A stretch of 64,000 nucleotides of DNA, taken from Caballeronia telluris. GTDB lineage: Bacteria; Pseudomonadota; Gammaproteobacteria; Burkholderiales; Burkholderiaceae. Within the stretch, counting starts at the first letter, position 1; each line of letters starts with the position of its first letter. A program made the translations under genes and the position numbers. Location: positions 124,001 through 188,000 of the forward strand of contig NZ_FCNZ02000005.1 in NCBI RefSeq assembly GCF_001544495.1, given 5' to 3'. Positions 16,763-25,902 of this stretch are shown piece after piece. Under the pieces are notes generated by a model. That model was not told where the DNA came from, did not search any database, and saw only the letters and a list, made by a program, of their open reading frames with translations.

Positions 16763-16903
16763 GCGCTATGTCTCCAGTTAGCCGGTCATTGACGCCGGCG
16801 TTGTGCTAACTTTAGACATTCCAGCCAAACCTTAAAGCGGTATTTTGGAACCACTGACATTCCGAACCGGAACGGCTAAACAACCCGAACGCGCATTACG
16901 CCC
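16763..16903. promoter_or_regulatory. Divergent control region between the lyase operon and its LysR gene
   Basis: 141 bases. It contains a perfect inverted repeat TTCCG-AAC-CGGAA (16860-16872) and a direct repeat gacattcc at 16815-16822 and 16856-16863, about 41 bases apart. Spaced half-sites of this sort in a divergent LysR intergenic region are the usual place for activator binding. The local A/T-rich part (ctaactttagac, 16806-16817) may hold the promoter of the leftward operon. Confidence 0.5.
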
Positions 16904-17806
16904 ATGCGAGACATCGACCTGAAAACATTGCGATTGCTCGTCGCGGTCTGCGATCACCGCAATATCGCGCGGGCGGCGGAGGAGGCGCACATCGAGCCTT
17001 CCGCGATCAGCAAGCGCATCGCGCAACTCGAAAACGATCTGGGCGTGCCGCTCCTGTCGCGCTCGCGGCGCGGCGTCGAGCCCACGGCGGCCGGCATCGC
17101 GCTCCTGGAACACGCGCGCAACGTGCTGTTCACGATGGAGCGCATCGCGAGCGACGTCGCCGCGTTCGGCGGCGGGCTGAAGGGCCGCGTGAGCGTGTGC
17201 GCGTCGGCATCGGCGATCGCGGAGGCGCTGCTCGACGACATCGCGTCGTTCATGCGCGCGCCGGCGCATCAGAACATCCGCGTGGACGTCGAGGAGCGGC
17301 TCTCGCTCGAACTCGTGCGGCAGTTGCGCGAGGGCGCGGCGAGCGTCGGCGTGTGCTGGGACAACGTCGACTTGCAGGGCCTCGCGCACCGGCCGTATCG
17401 CCAGGACCGGCTCGCGCTCGCCGTGCATGCCGATCATCCGCTCGCGGCCGAGGCGTCAGTGTCGTTCGAGCAGTCGCTCGCGCACGAGCACGTCGGCCTG
17501 CCGCCCGCCACCGCCGTCCACACGATGCTCCAGCGCGCCGCCGCGCGAGCCGGCAAGACGGTGTCGTATCGCGTGATCGTGTCGAGTTTCGACGCCGCGT
17601 TTCGCGTCGTCGCGGCCGGGCTCGGGGTCAGCGTCGTGCCGATGGAAGTGGCCGAAACGTATCGGCCACTGTTGGGAATCCGCGTCGTGCCGCTCACTGA
17701 TGCGTGGGCGGAACGGCGCTTCGTCGTGTGTTTCCGGGATTTCGAGGCGTTGCAGCCGGCGGCGCAGCGGATGGTCGAGCATCTCGTCGAGCGCGCGGCG
17801 CAGTAG
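16904..17806 (+). CDS. LysR-family transcriptional regulator
   Basis: 300 residues. The N-terminal winged helix-turn-helix has the form LKTLRLLVAVCDHRNIARAA, then IEPSAISKRIAQLE, the recognition helix. The rest is a type-2 periplasmic-binding-like effector domain ending in HPLAAEASVSFEQSL and GLGVSVVPMEVAE. It is transcribed away from the lyase/CoA-transferase/MFS operon, and regulators in this position usually act on the divergent operon in response to its substrate. The start at 16904 places MRDIDLKTLR directly before the helix-turn-helix, as in most relatives. Confidence 0.9.
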   Translation: MRDIDLKTLRLLVAVCDHRNIARAAEEAHIEPSAISKRIAQLENDLGVPLLSRSRRGVEPTAAGIALLEHARNVLFTMERIASDVAAFGGGLKGRVSVCASASAIAEALLDDIASFMRAPAHQNIRVDVEERLSLELVRQLREGAASVGVCWDNVDLQGLAHRPYRQDRLALAVHADHPLAAEASVSFEQSLAHEHVGLPPATAVHTMLQRAAARAGKTVSYRVIVSSFDAAFRVVAAGLGVSVVPMEVAETYRPLLGIRVVPLTDAWAERRFVVCFRDFEALQPAAQRMVEHLVERAAQ

Positions 17807-17914
17807 CCGCCCGCGCGCTTCCCACACGGGCAGCGCTTGGGCACAATGGTTGCGTCTGAGTCCCGAGATCACACGGCGACCGCCCACGAGCGGGGCCGCC
17901 TCACCTCCTAAACC

Positions 17915-18640
17915 ATGCGCCCTGCCGACGTCGACGTTTCCCCCGCCCTCGAATGCCGCGCCCTCTGCAAGGCCTACGGCGGCGGTCGCGTCGTGCTGGC
18001 GGACCTCGACTTCGCGCTCGGCGCGGGCGAATTCGTCGCGATCATGGGCGACTCGGGCGTCGGCAAATCGACGCTGCTCAACCTGATCGCCGGACTCGAC
18101 AGCGCCGACAGCGGTGACGTGCTGATCGACGGCGCGTCGATCTCGCGTCTGAACGACGACGCCGCCACGCGCCTGCGTCGCCAGAAGCTCGGCTTCGTGT
18201 TCCAGGCGTTCCATGTGCTGCCGCATCTCACGCTCGCGCAGAATGTCGCGGTGCCGCTGCTTCTGAACGGCATGGCGCCCGCGCCCGCGCTCGACATGCT
18301 CGCGGCGGTCGGACTCGCGGGCCGCGGCGACGACCTGCCGCGCCAGTTGTCGGGCGGCGAGCTTCAGCGCGTGGCGATTGCGCGCGCACTCGTGCACCGG
18401 CCGCGCCTGATTCTCGCCGACGAACCCACCGGCAACCTCGATCCGCAAACCGCGCACGAAGTGCTCGCGCTTTTCGTCGCCGAAACGAAGGCGACCGGCG
18501 CCGCGACGATGATGGTCACGCATTCGGAAGCGGCGGCGGCCTTCGCGGATCGCGTGCTGATCCTCTCCGACGGCGCGCTGCATGCGCGCACCCTGCCCGC
18601 GCACACGGACCTGCACGCGCACGAGACGCGCCGCGCATGA
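17915..18640 (+). CDS. ABC transporter ATP-binding protein, LolD/MacB type
   Basis: 241 residues. Walker A is GDSGVGKST, the Q-loop VFQAFHVLPHLT, the signature LSGGELQRVAIARAL and Walker B LILADEPTGNLD; the H-loop His is in VTHSEAA. This is the LolD/MacB/FtsE-type group that drives extracytoplasmic (mechanotransmission) work rather than simple import. Its stop overlaps the start of the FtsX-type permease by 4 bases, so the proteins form one complex. The third gene in the unit is an AttH/CrtC-like exported protein. Confidence 0.9.
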   Translation: MRPADVDVSPALECRALCKAYGGGRVVLADLDFALGAGEFVAIMGDSGVGKSTLLNLIAGLDSADSGDVLIDGASISRLNDDAATRLRRQKLGFVFQAFHVLPHLTLAQNVAVPLLLNGMAPAPALDMLAAVGLAGRGDDLPRQLSGGELQRVAIARALVHRPRLILADEPTGNLDPQTAHEVLALFVAETKATGAATMMVTHSEAAAAFADRVLILSDGALHARTLPAHTDLHAHETRRA

Positions 18641-21210
18641 GCGCGCCGCCGCGCCCCGCCGCGCCCCTTCCCCGCGCTCATCGCGCTCATCGCACGCTCA
18701 CGCGCTGGCTGCTCGGCGCGCAATGGCGCAGCCATCGCGGACGCGCGCTCGTCGCCATCGCGACGATCGCGCTCGGCGTCGGCCTCGGCTATGCGGTGCA
18801 ACTGATCAACGGCGCCGCGTTCAACGAGTTTTCCGCTGCGGCGCGCAGTCTCTCCGGCCAGGCGGATTTGCAGATACGCGGCGCGCAGCCGTTCTTCGAC
18901 GAAAGCCTCTATGCGCGGCTCGCCACGCACGCCGGAGTGGCGATCGCGAGTCCCGTCCTCGAACTCGATGTCGCCGTCCCGCGGCAGGACGCGCCGCTCA
19001 AACTGCTCGGCATCGACGTGTTCAAGGCGAAGCGCATCGCGCCGGATCTGACCGGCGTGCCGTCGTCGCAGACACCGTTCGACGCCCTCGCCGACGACGC
19101 CCTCTTCCTCTCGCCCGCCGCGCAGCAGTGGCTCGGCGCGGGCGCGAACGTGACATTGCGCCACGGCACGTCGGACGTGCGCTTGCGCGTCGCGGGCGGC
19201 ATCGCGCGGGCGCGGCCCGGCCAGCGCATCGCGGTGATGGACATCGCCGCCGCGCAATGGCGCTTCGGGATGCTCGGCCGCCTGTCGCGCGTGGATGTGC
19301 AGCTCGCGCGCGGCGTCGACCGGGAAGCGTTCCGGCGCGCGTTGCAGAACGAACTGGGCGCGGGCTTCGTCGTCGGCGAGACGCGCGACGTCGAAAGCCG
19401 CACCGACCGGCTTTCGCGCGCGTACCGCATCAATATGAACGTGCTCGCGCTGGTCGCGCTCTTCACTGGCGCGTTCCTCGTCTTCTCGACGCAGGCCGCG
19501 GGCGTCGTGCGGCGCCGCACGCAGTTCGCGATGCTGCGCGTGCTCGGCATGACGCGCGCGCTGCTCGTGCGGCAGATCATGCTCGAAGGCGCGCTGCTCG
19601 GCGTGGCGGGCGCGGTGCTCGGGATCGCGCTCGGCTACGCGGTCGCGGCACTCGCGCTGCGCTTTTTCGGCAGCGACCTCGGCGGCGGGTATTTTCCGGG
19701 CGTGGAGCCGCGCGTCGAATTCGAGCCGCTCGCGAGCCTTGTGTTTCTCGCGCTCGGGATTGGCGTGGCGCTCGCCGGCACGCTGATTCCCGCGCTCGAA
19801 GCGGCGCGCGCCCGTCCCGCGCCCGCGCTGAAAGCCGGCAGCGAAGAAGCCGCGCTTACGCCGCTCGCGACGCCCTGGCCCGCGCTCGTGTGCCTCGCGG
19901 CGGGCGCGGCGCTGACGCAGGCGCCGCCCGTCTTCGATGCGCCCGTCGCCGGCTATGCGGCCGTCGCGCTTTTGCTCGTCGGCGGAATCGCGCTGATGCC
20001 GCGCCTCACGGCGCTCGTCTTTCGCGCGCTCGGACGGCACCGTGCCCGGCGGCGATCCGGCGCCGTCGCGACGCTCGCGCTCGCGCGCCTCGCCAACGCG
20101 CCCGGACAGGCGTCGATCGCGATGGGCGGCGTGCTGTCGAGCTTCACGCTGATCGTCGCGATGGCGATCATGGTGTCGAGCTTTCGCAATTCAGTCGACG
20201 ACTGGCTCGCGCATCTGCTCGCCGCCGATCTCTACGTGCGCGTCGCGGCGAGCGGCGACACCGGCGGGCTCGCGCCCGGCCAGCAGGCGCAGCTTGCCGC
20301 CGTTCGCGGCGTGAAGCACGCGGCGTTCGCGCGGACGTCGCGTGTGACGCTCGATGCGTCGCGGCCGCCCGTCGCGCTGCTCGCCCGCGAGATCGATCCC
20401 GCCGACCCCGGCGCGGCCATGCAGCTTACGGGCGCCGCGCTTTCGCCGCGCGACTGGACGAGCGGCGACACGCCGGTGTGGGCATCGGAGGCGATGGTCG
20501 ATCTGTACGGCTATCGCGTCGGCGAGCGCGTGCGCCTGCCGCTCGGCGGCGAGGTGCGAAGTCTGATCGTGGCGGGCATCTGGCGCGATTACGTGCGGCA
20601 GACGGGCGCGCTGCAAATGCGTATCGACGACTACCGGCGCCTCACGGGCGACACGACCGCCACCGACGCCGGGATCACGCTCGCCGAGGGCACGCCGCCG
20701 ACAGCCGCCATCGACGCGATGCGCGCGCTGCCCTTCGCCGGCGCGCTCGAATTCGCCCAACCGGGCGAAATCCGCGCGCGCACGCTGACCATCTTCGACC
20801 GCAGTTTCGCCGTCACCTATCTGCTCGAAGCGGTCGCCGTCGTAATCGGGCTGTTCGGGGTCGCGGCGACCTTCTCCGTGCAGACGCTCGCGCGGTCGCG
20901 CGAATTCGGCATGCTGCGGCACGTCGGCGTGACGCGCCGCCAGATTCTCGCGATCCTCGCGGCGGAAGGCGGTTTGCTGACCGCGCTCGGCATCGCGATG
21001 GGCTGCGTGCTCGGCTTCGCGATCAGCCTGATTCTCGTGTTCGTTGTGAATCCCCAGTCGTTTCACTGGAGCATGTCGCTCTATGTGCCGTGGGCGCTGA
21101 TCGGCGTGATCGGCGGCGTGATGCTGGTGTCGTCGTGCATGACGGCGCTTTTGGCGGGGCGCCGCGCCGTCTCCGTCGATGCCGTGCGCGCCGTCAGGGA
21201 GGACTGGTGA
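18637..21210 (+). CDS. FtsX-family ABC transporter permease, large form
   Basis: 857 residues, the double-FtsX form. A first span (RALVAIATIALGVGLGYAVQL, split across about 28-55) is followed by a large periplasmic domain, then three spans at about 265-385 (LVALFTGAFLVFSTQAAG, LGVAGAVLGIALGYAVAAL). After a middle pair of spans and a second extracytoplasmic domain come three C-terminal spans, starting at AVAVVIGLFGVAATFSVQ. The GMTRALLVRQIMLEGALLG and GVTRRQILAILAAEGGLLT segments are the coupling helices typical of FtsX proteins. ATG overlaps the ATPase stop; the downstream gene overlaps by one base. Confidence 0.88.
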   Translation: MSAPPRPAAPLPRAHRAHRTLTRWLLGAQWRSHRGRALVAIATIALGVGLGYAVQLINGAAFNEFSAAARSLSGQADLQIRGAQPFFDESLYARLATHAGVAIASPVLELDVAVPRQDAPLKLLGIDVFKAKRIAPDLTGVPSSQTPFDALADDALFLSPAAQQWLGAGANVTLRHGTSDVRLRVAGGIARARPGQRIAVMDIAAAQWRFGMLGRLSRVDVQLARGVDREAFRRALQNELGAGFVVGETRDVESRTDRLSRAYRINMNVLALVALFTGAFLVFSTQAAGVVRRRTQFAMLRVLGMTRALLVRQIMLEGALLGVAGAVLGIALGYAVAALALRFFGSDLGGGYFPGVEPRVEFEPLASLVFLALGIGVALAGTLIPALEAARARPAPALKAGSEEAALTPLATPWPALVCLAAGAALTQAPPVFDAPVAGYAAVALLLVGGIALMPRLTALVFRALGRHRARRRSGAVATLALARLANAPGQASIAMGGVLSSFTLIVAMAIMVSSFRNSVDDWLAHLLAADLYVRVAASGDTGGLAPGQQAQLAAVRGVKHAAFARTSRVTLDASRPPVALLAREIDPADPGAAMQLTGAALSPRDWTSGDTPVWASEAMVDLYGYRVGERVRLPLGGEVRSLIVAGIWRDYVRQTGALQMRIDDYRRLTGDTTATDAGITLAEGTPPTAAIDAMRALPFAGALEFAQPGEIRARTLTIFDRSFAVTYLLEAVAVVIGLFGVAATFSVQTLARSREFGMLRHVGVTRRQILAILAAEGGLLTALGIAMGCVLGFAISLILVFVVNPQSFHWSMSLYVPWALIGVIGGVMLVSSCMTALLAGRRAVSVDAVRAVREDW

Positions 21211-22310
21211 TGCGGCACTGGCTTCTGGCTTTGTCGATGACGCTGCCGCTTGCCGCCGTCGGCGCCGACTTCGCGCCCGTCGTGCCGGGCAGCGCGATCG
21301 ACTATCCGCGCGACACCGGCGCGCATCCGGCCTTTCGCACCGAATGGTGGTACGCGACCGGCTGGCTCGACACGCCGGATCGCCAGCCGCTCGGCTTTCA
21401 GATCACGTTCTTCCGCTCGAAGACGGGCAAGGGCGCGGCGAACCCGAGCGCGTTCGCGCCGGCGCAGCTCGTCATCGCGCACGTGGCGCTGAGCGATCCC
21501 GCCTACGGTCGGCTCGTGCACGACCAGAAGGTCGCGCGCGAGGGTCTCGGCCTCGCGTGGGCCAGAACCGGCAGCACCGACGTCAAGCTCGAAACCTGGA
21601 CGATGCTGCGCGGCACGGACGGCCGCTACGCGGTGAACGTCGACGCGGCCGGATTCGCGCTGCATCTGACGCTCGCGCCGACGCAGGCGCCGCTGATCCA
21701 GGGCGAGCACGGCTATTCGCAGAAGGGACCGCGGCCGGAGCAGGCGAGCTATTACTACAGCGAGCCGCACTTGCAGGTGAGCGGGAGCGTGACGCGGCCG
21801 GCTGCATCGGATGCGGCCAAAGGCGCGGCCGTCGACGTGACGGGCAGCGCGTGGCTCGATCACGAATGGTCGAGCACGCTTTTGTCCGACGATGCGTCGG
21901 GCTGGGACTGGCTCGGCGCGAATCTCGCCGACGGCGCCGCGCTGATGGCGTTCAAGGTCCGTGGCCGCGACGGCCGCGCGGTCTGGGCGCACGCCGCGCT
22001 GCGCGAGCGCGATGGCCGCACGACGCAGTACGGCCCGGGCGACGTCGATTTCACGCCGCAGCGCCAGTGGCGCTCGCCGCGCACGGACACGTCGTATCCG
22101 GTCGCGATGACCGTGCGCGCGGGGCCGTGGCAATGGCGCCTCACGCCGCTCATCGACGATCAGGAACTCGACTCGCGCGACTCCACCGGCGCGCTGTACT
22201 GGGAAGGCGCGGTGACGCTGAACGGAATCGGGCAGAACGCGCAGGGCCCGGGGCGCGGCTATCTCGAACTGACGGGCTACGCGAAGGCGGTCGACGTGGA
22301 GAAGCGCTAA
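21210..22310 (+). CDS. AttH/CrtC-like exported lipocalin-fold protein
   Basis: 366 residues with a signal peptide (MRHWLLALSMTLPLAAVGA). After it, FRTEWWYATGWLDTPD, LGFQITFFRSK, the YYYSEPHL block and the AWLDHEWSS motif are the marks of the hydroxyneurosporene synthase/AttH family, a double lipocalin-like fold. Despite the carotenoid name, most members sit beside an ABC/FtsX transporter as here and are thought to act at the envelope, perhaps on lipid substrates. No carotenoid genes are nearby. The start overlaps the permease stop (TGATG), so the three genes are translated together. Confidence 0.85.
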   Translation: MRHWLLALSMTLPLAAVGADFAPVVPGSAIDYPRDTGAHPAFRTEWWYATGWLDTPDRQPLGFQITFFRSKTGKGAANPSAFAPAQLVIAHVALSDPAYGRLVHDQKVAREGLGLAWARTGSTDVKLETWTMLRGTDGRYAVNVDAAGFALHLTLAPTQAPLIQGEHGYSQKGPRPEQASYYYSEPHLQVSGSVTRPAASDAAKGAAVDVTGSAWLDHEWSSTLLSDDASGWDWLGANLADGAALMAFKVRGRDGRAVWAHAALRERDGRTTQYGPGDVDFTPQRQWRSPRTDTSYPVAMTVRAGPWQWRLTPLIDDQELDSRDSTGALYWEGAVTLNGIGQNAQGPGRGYLELTGYAKAVDVEKR

Positions 22311-22336
22311 AATCGGCGTTCATTCTGCGCCCGCCC

Positions 22337-23923
22337 ATGCCTGTCTCTGACACCCTAGCTGACGCCCTCGTCGACGCCCTGCTCGATTCGCTCGCGCGCC
22401 CGATCGTGTTCGTCGATCTGGAGACGACCGGCGGCAACGCGACCACCGACCGCATCACCGAAATCGGCGTGGTGGAGGTGAGCCGCGCGGGCGTCGAGCG
22501 CTGGAGCGTGCTGGTCGATCCCGGCACGCCGGTGCCGCCCTTCATCGAAAAGCTCACGGGTATCAGCGACGCGATGCTGCACGGCCAGCCCACATTCGCG
22601 TCGCTGGCCGAGGCGCTGATCGAACGCCTTGCCGGCAAGCTCTTCGTCGCGCACAACGCGCGTTTCGACTACGGTTTCCTGAAGAACGAATTCCGGCGCG
22701 CGGGCCTCGCGTTTCGCGCCGACGTGCTGTGCACCGTGCGGCTGTCGCGCGCGCTCTTTCCTTCGGTGCAACGACACGGACTCGATTCGCTGATCGCGCG
22801 CTTCGGCCTCGCGCCCGAAGGCCGGCACCGCGCGCTCGCGGACGCCGATCTGCTCTGGCAGTTCTGGCAAAAGATTCACGAGCTGTATTCCCAGGATCTC
22901 GTCGATGCCGCGATCAAAACGTTGATCCGCCGCGCTGCGTTGCCCGCCGCGCTGCCCGAAAGCGCCCTCGACGCGTTGCCGTCGACCGCGGGCGTCTACG
23001 TCTTTCATGGCGACGACGACCTGCCGCTTTACGTCGGCAAGAGCATCAACCTGAAAGACCGCGTGATGGCGCACTTCTCGGGCGACCACCGACTCGCGAA
23101 GGATCTCGCGATTTCGCAGGCGATCCGGCGCATCGAGTGCCGCGAGACGGTCGGCGAACTCGGCGCGCTGCTGCTCGAAGCGAAACTGGTCAAGGATTTG
23201 CAGCCGGTGCACAATCGGCTGCTGCGCCGCGCCGACGCGACTTGTGCATGGCAATGGCTGCCGGGCGCGCACGCGCCGGTGCTGATCCACGCGAAGAAGC
23301 GCGACTTGTCGCGCGAGGCGGGTCTGTTCGGCGTTTATCAGTCGCGTGCGAAGGCGCAGGCCCATCTGCGCCGCCTCGCCGACGAGCACGAGCTCTGTCA
23401 CGCCACGCTCGGCCTCGAAAAGATTCCGCCGTGCAGCGCGCGCGGATGCTTTGGCTATCAGGTCAGACGTTGCCAAGGCGCATGCGTCGGCGCCGAAACG
23501 TTCGCCGCGCACACCGCGCGAGCCCGCGAAGCGCTCGCTGCGTCGCGCGTGATCGAATGGCCGCACGCCGGGCCGATCGCCGTCGCCGAGCGCGACGCGA
23601 ATTCGGGTCGCGCGGCGTGGCATGTCGTCGATCGCTGGTGCTATCTCGGATCGTGCAACAGCATCGACGAAATCGGAGCGCTCGTCGCGCGTGCCGGTGA
23701 AATCCGCGCATTCGATTTCGATGTCTACGCACTCCTCTCCCGACGACTCGTTTCCGGCGAACTCGAATGGATCGCCTGCGACGTGCGCCCGTGTTTTTCT
23801 CTCGCGGTGCAGCAAGGGCCGCTCGTTGCCGCTTCGTCCGCATCGAACCCGCGCAAAGCGTCTCGCAAGCAGAATCTTCAGGCGATTCTTCATGCAGCGC
23901 AATATGCACTTCCGTTCGCGTGA
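22337..23923 (+). CDS. DnaQ-type exonuclease fused to UvrC-like GIY-YIG nuclease
   Basis: 528 residues. The N-terminal third is a DEDDh exonuclease: VFVDLETTGG (Asp and Glu), AHNARFDYGFLKNEF, and HRALADADLLWQF with the His-x4-Asp. At about 215-300 comes a GIY-YIG endonuclease domain as in UvrC/Cho: STAGVYVFHGDDDLPLYVGK, then SINLKDRVMAHF and the Glu in GALLLEAKLVKDLQPVHN. The rest has a Cys-rich segment (PPCSARGCFGYQVRRCQGAC) that resembles the matching part of UvrC/Cho. It is likely a DNA repair nuclease. It lies 26 bases after the AttH gene and may not share its function. Confidence 0.9.
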   Translation: MPVSDTLADALVDALLDSLARPIVFVDLETTGGNATTDRITEIGVVEVSRAGVERWSVLVDPGTPVPPFIEKLTGISDAMLHGQPTFASLAEALIERLAGKLFVAHNARFDYGFLKNEFRRAGLAFRADVLCTVRLSRALFPSVQRHGLDSLIARFGLAPEGRHRALADADLLWQFWQKIHELYSQDLVDAAIKTLIRRAALPAALPESALDALPSTAGVYVFHGDDDLPLYVGKSINLKDRVMAHFSGDHRLAKDLAISQAIRRIECRETVGELGALLLEAKLVKDLQPVHNRLLRRADATCAWQWLPGAHAPVLIHAKKRDLSREAGLFGVYQSRAKAQAHLRRLADEHELCHATLGLEKIPPCSARGCFGYQVRRCQGACVGAETFAAHTARAREALAASRVIEWPHAGPIAVAERDANSGRAAWHVVDRWCYLGSCNSIDEIGALVARAGEIRAFDFDVYALLSRRLVSGELEWIACDVRPCFSLAVQQGPLVAASSASNPRKASRKQNLQAILHAAQYALPFA

Positions 23924-24316
23924 GCGAATCGAATAAGTGACCGCATTGTGCGGCAGGCCTCTCTGAGCGAATGCCCGGTTATATATCGTTAGGCTTGCAG
24001 CGAATCCCCGGACTAACAAACACTTCCCTTTCAATCAGACGATTAGTGGTTCTCTATTCATCCGATTTGAACTCCGATTAATTGAGGAGAAGATATAGGT
24101 CGAATTCCGGCTAGTCCGATCTCGCTTCGTGTGCGAGGATTCGGGCTGACCACTGGCTGAAAGCAAAACGAAACGCGCCGCGCATCGGTCCAAGAATCGA
24201 CCGCGAATCTTCGGACAAAACGCGCGGCCGTCGCAAGAAAGATACTTCGACAGAACGAAGCGCCGGCACCCTTTTTTGCCGGCCCAGCAACATTGCATGG
24301 AAACAGGAGAACAACG
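23924..24316. other. A/T-richer gene-free stretch before the ATP-grasp gene
   Basis: 393 bases without a plausible gene, noticeably less G/C rich than the genes on each side. It is probably the promoter and leader of the gene starting at 24317. Its only clear structure is the hairpin at 24262-24283. Confidence 0.6.
24262..24283 (+). other. Hairpin in the leader of the ATP-grasp gene
   Basis: GCCGGCA (24262-24268) pairs with TGCCGGC (24277-24283) around an 8-base loop made mostly of T. It ends 33 bases before the ATG. The T run is inside the loop, not after the stem, so it is not a normal terminator. Confidence 0.5.
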
Positions 24317-25195
24317 ATGTCGTTGCTCAACAGGCTGAAGGACAACGCCAAGGAATGGTTGCCGGACAGTCTTTTTCTAAGCATCTCTCATCGCCAGAAG
24401 ATAGGCCGCTTCCCCAATCTGAGAACGCCCGCGACGTTCAACGAAAAGATTCTGCACCGGTGTCTCCATCCCGATCCGCGCTATGTGGAACTCACCGACA
24501 AGCTCGCGGTGCGCGATTACGTCGCGCGCGCGATCGGCAATGAACATCTGATTCCGCTCATTTCGGCCATCGATCAATTCACGAAAGACACATTCGATTC
24601 GTTACCCGATTCGTTCGTGATGAAAGCGAATCACGGCAGCGGATTCGTGAAGATTGTCAAACACAAGTCGGAAACTTCGTTCGACGAATTGAATGACCTC
24701 GCGACGAAATGGCTGCATACCGACTTCTACCGGATCGCGCGCGAGCGGCATTACCGCAGTATCACGCCGAGGGTGTTCTTCGAGGAACTCCTGCTCGATT
24801 CGAGCGGCGAGGTTCCGCCCGACATGAAAGTGCATTGCTTCAACGATGCCGCCGGCAAAACCACCTTCTATACGCTCGTCATTTCGGATCGATTCACGCC
24901 GCATCCGCGTGGCGATTTCTATGATGCCGAGTGGAATCATCTCGACATTTCCATCGGGCACTATCCGCGCAGCGAGGTCGCCGCGCCGCCGCCGAAGAAC
25001 CTCGACGAGATGCTCGACATCGCCGGCAAGCTCGCGCGGAACTTCGAGTACGTGCGCGTCGATCTCTACGCGCCCGACGACCGCATCCTCTTCGGCGAAC
25101 TCACCTTCACGCCGGGTGCGGGCGTCTACCGTCTGATGCCGGAAGCCATCGACTACAACTGGGGACGCCTCTTTCACGCGAACCTCGAGCAGTAA
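24317..25195 (+). CDS. TupA-like ATP-grasp protein
   Basis: 292 residues. TupA-like ATP-grasp proteins occur in polysaccharide and teichuronopeptide loci, where they are thought to add amino acids or similar groups to glycans. The N-terminal NLRTPATFNEKILHR block, KLAVRDYVARAIG, the nucleotide-binding SFVMKANHGSGFVKIVKHK and the C-terminal YVRVDLYAPDDRILFGELTF with the acidic metal-binding residues are typical. AGGAG at 24305-24309 supports the ATG at 24317. No other surface-sugar gene is nearby, and codon use is less G/C biased in the first half, so the gene may be an import. Confidence 0.85.
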   Translation: MSLLNRLKDNAKEWLPDSLFLSISHRQKIGRFPNLRTPATFNEKILHRCLHPDPRYVELTDKLAVRDYVARAIGNEHLIPLISAIDQFTKDTFDSLPDSFVMKANHGSGFVKIVKHKSETSFDELNDLATKWLHTDFYRIARERHYRSITPRVFFEELLLDSSGEVPPDMKVHCFNDAAGKTTFYTLVISDRFTPHPRGDFYDAEWNHLDISIGHYPRSEVAAPPPKNLDEMLDIAGKLARNFEYVRVDLYAPDDRILFGELTFTPGAGVYRLMPEAIDYNWGRLFHANLEQ

Positions 25196-25299
25196 AAACA
25201 CTCCAAACGAACCGCCAGGCCGCATGACGGGGCACCGATGGTGTCGCGCCGTGCGGCGCTGCGCGTTCGCGCTCTGCGCTCACATCATTGAGGAACATC

Positions 25300-25902
25300 A
25301 TGGCTAAAGTGCTCGTTCTCTACTACTCGATGTACGGTCACATCGAAACGATGGCGGAAGCGGTAGCCGAAGGCGCGCGCTCGGTAGCGGGCGCCGAGGT
25401 GACGATCAAGCGGGTGCCCGAAACGATCCCGGCCGACCAGGCCGCCAAGTTCGGCGCCAAGCTCGACCAGAAGGCGCCGGTCGCGACCCCGGACGAACTC
25501 GCGAACTACGACGCGATCCTGTTCGGCACGCCGACGCGCTTCGGCAACATGGCCGGCCAGATGCGCACGTTCCTCGACCAAACGGGCGGCCTGTGGGTCA
25601 AAGGCGCGCTGGTGGGCAAGATCGGCAGCGTGTTCGCGTCGACGGGGACGCAGCACGGCGGTCAGGAAACCACCATCACGTCGTTTCACTCGACGCTCTT
25701 TCATCAGGGGATGGTGGTGGTCGGCGTGCCTTACGCGTGCGCGGGTTTGACCAACATGAACGAGATCACCGGCGGGACGCCGTATGGCGCGACGACGCTC
25801 GCGGGCAGCGACGGGAAACGGCAGCCGTCGCAGAACGAACTCGACATCGCGCGGTATCAGGGCAAGCACGTCGCCGAACTGGCGAAGAAGTTGGCCGGGT
25901 AA
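25300..25902 (+). CDS. wrbA: NAD(P)H:quinone oxidoreductase, WrbA type
   Basis: 200 residues, the usual WrbA length. It binds FMN and reduces quinones by two electrons, protecting against redox stress. [19 protein letters not shown] is the N-terminal FMN phosphate loop, and [31 protein letters not shown] and the SPYGATT-like [11 protein letters not shown] are the other flavin contacts. The ATG at 25300 follows GAGGA (25289-25293) at normal spacing; an ATG four codons upstream is less likely. It appears to be transcribed alone. Confidence 0.95.
   Translation: MAKVLVLYYSMYGHIETMAEAVAEGARSVAGAEVTIKRVPETIPADQAAKFGAKLDQKAPVATPDELANYDAILFGTPTRFGNMAGQMRTFLDQTGGLWVKGALVGKIGSVFASTGTQHGGQETTITSFHSTLFHQGMVVVGVPYACAGLTNMNEITGGTPYGATTLAGSDGKRQPSQNELDIARYQGKHVAELAKKLAG

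Noticed and set aside
18364-20040. 558-codon minus-strand frame opposite the ABC ATPase and permease genes
   Set aside because: Low-complexity Arg/Glu/Ala content, no start site and no motif; the plus-strand genes overlap in normal operon fashion.
21210-22310. Carotenoid 1,2-hydratase
   Set aside because: The fold is shared, but there are no carotenoid genes and the partner is an ABC/FtsX transporter, so the AttH-like reading is safer.
24293-24316. Earlier ATG for the ATP-grasp gene at 24293
   Set aside because: No ribosome site in front; AGGAG at 24305-24309 fits the ATG at 24317.
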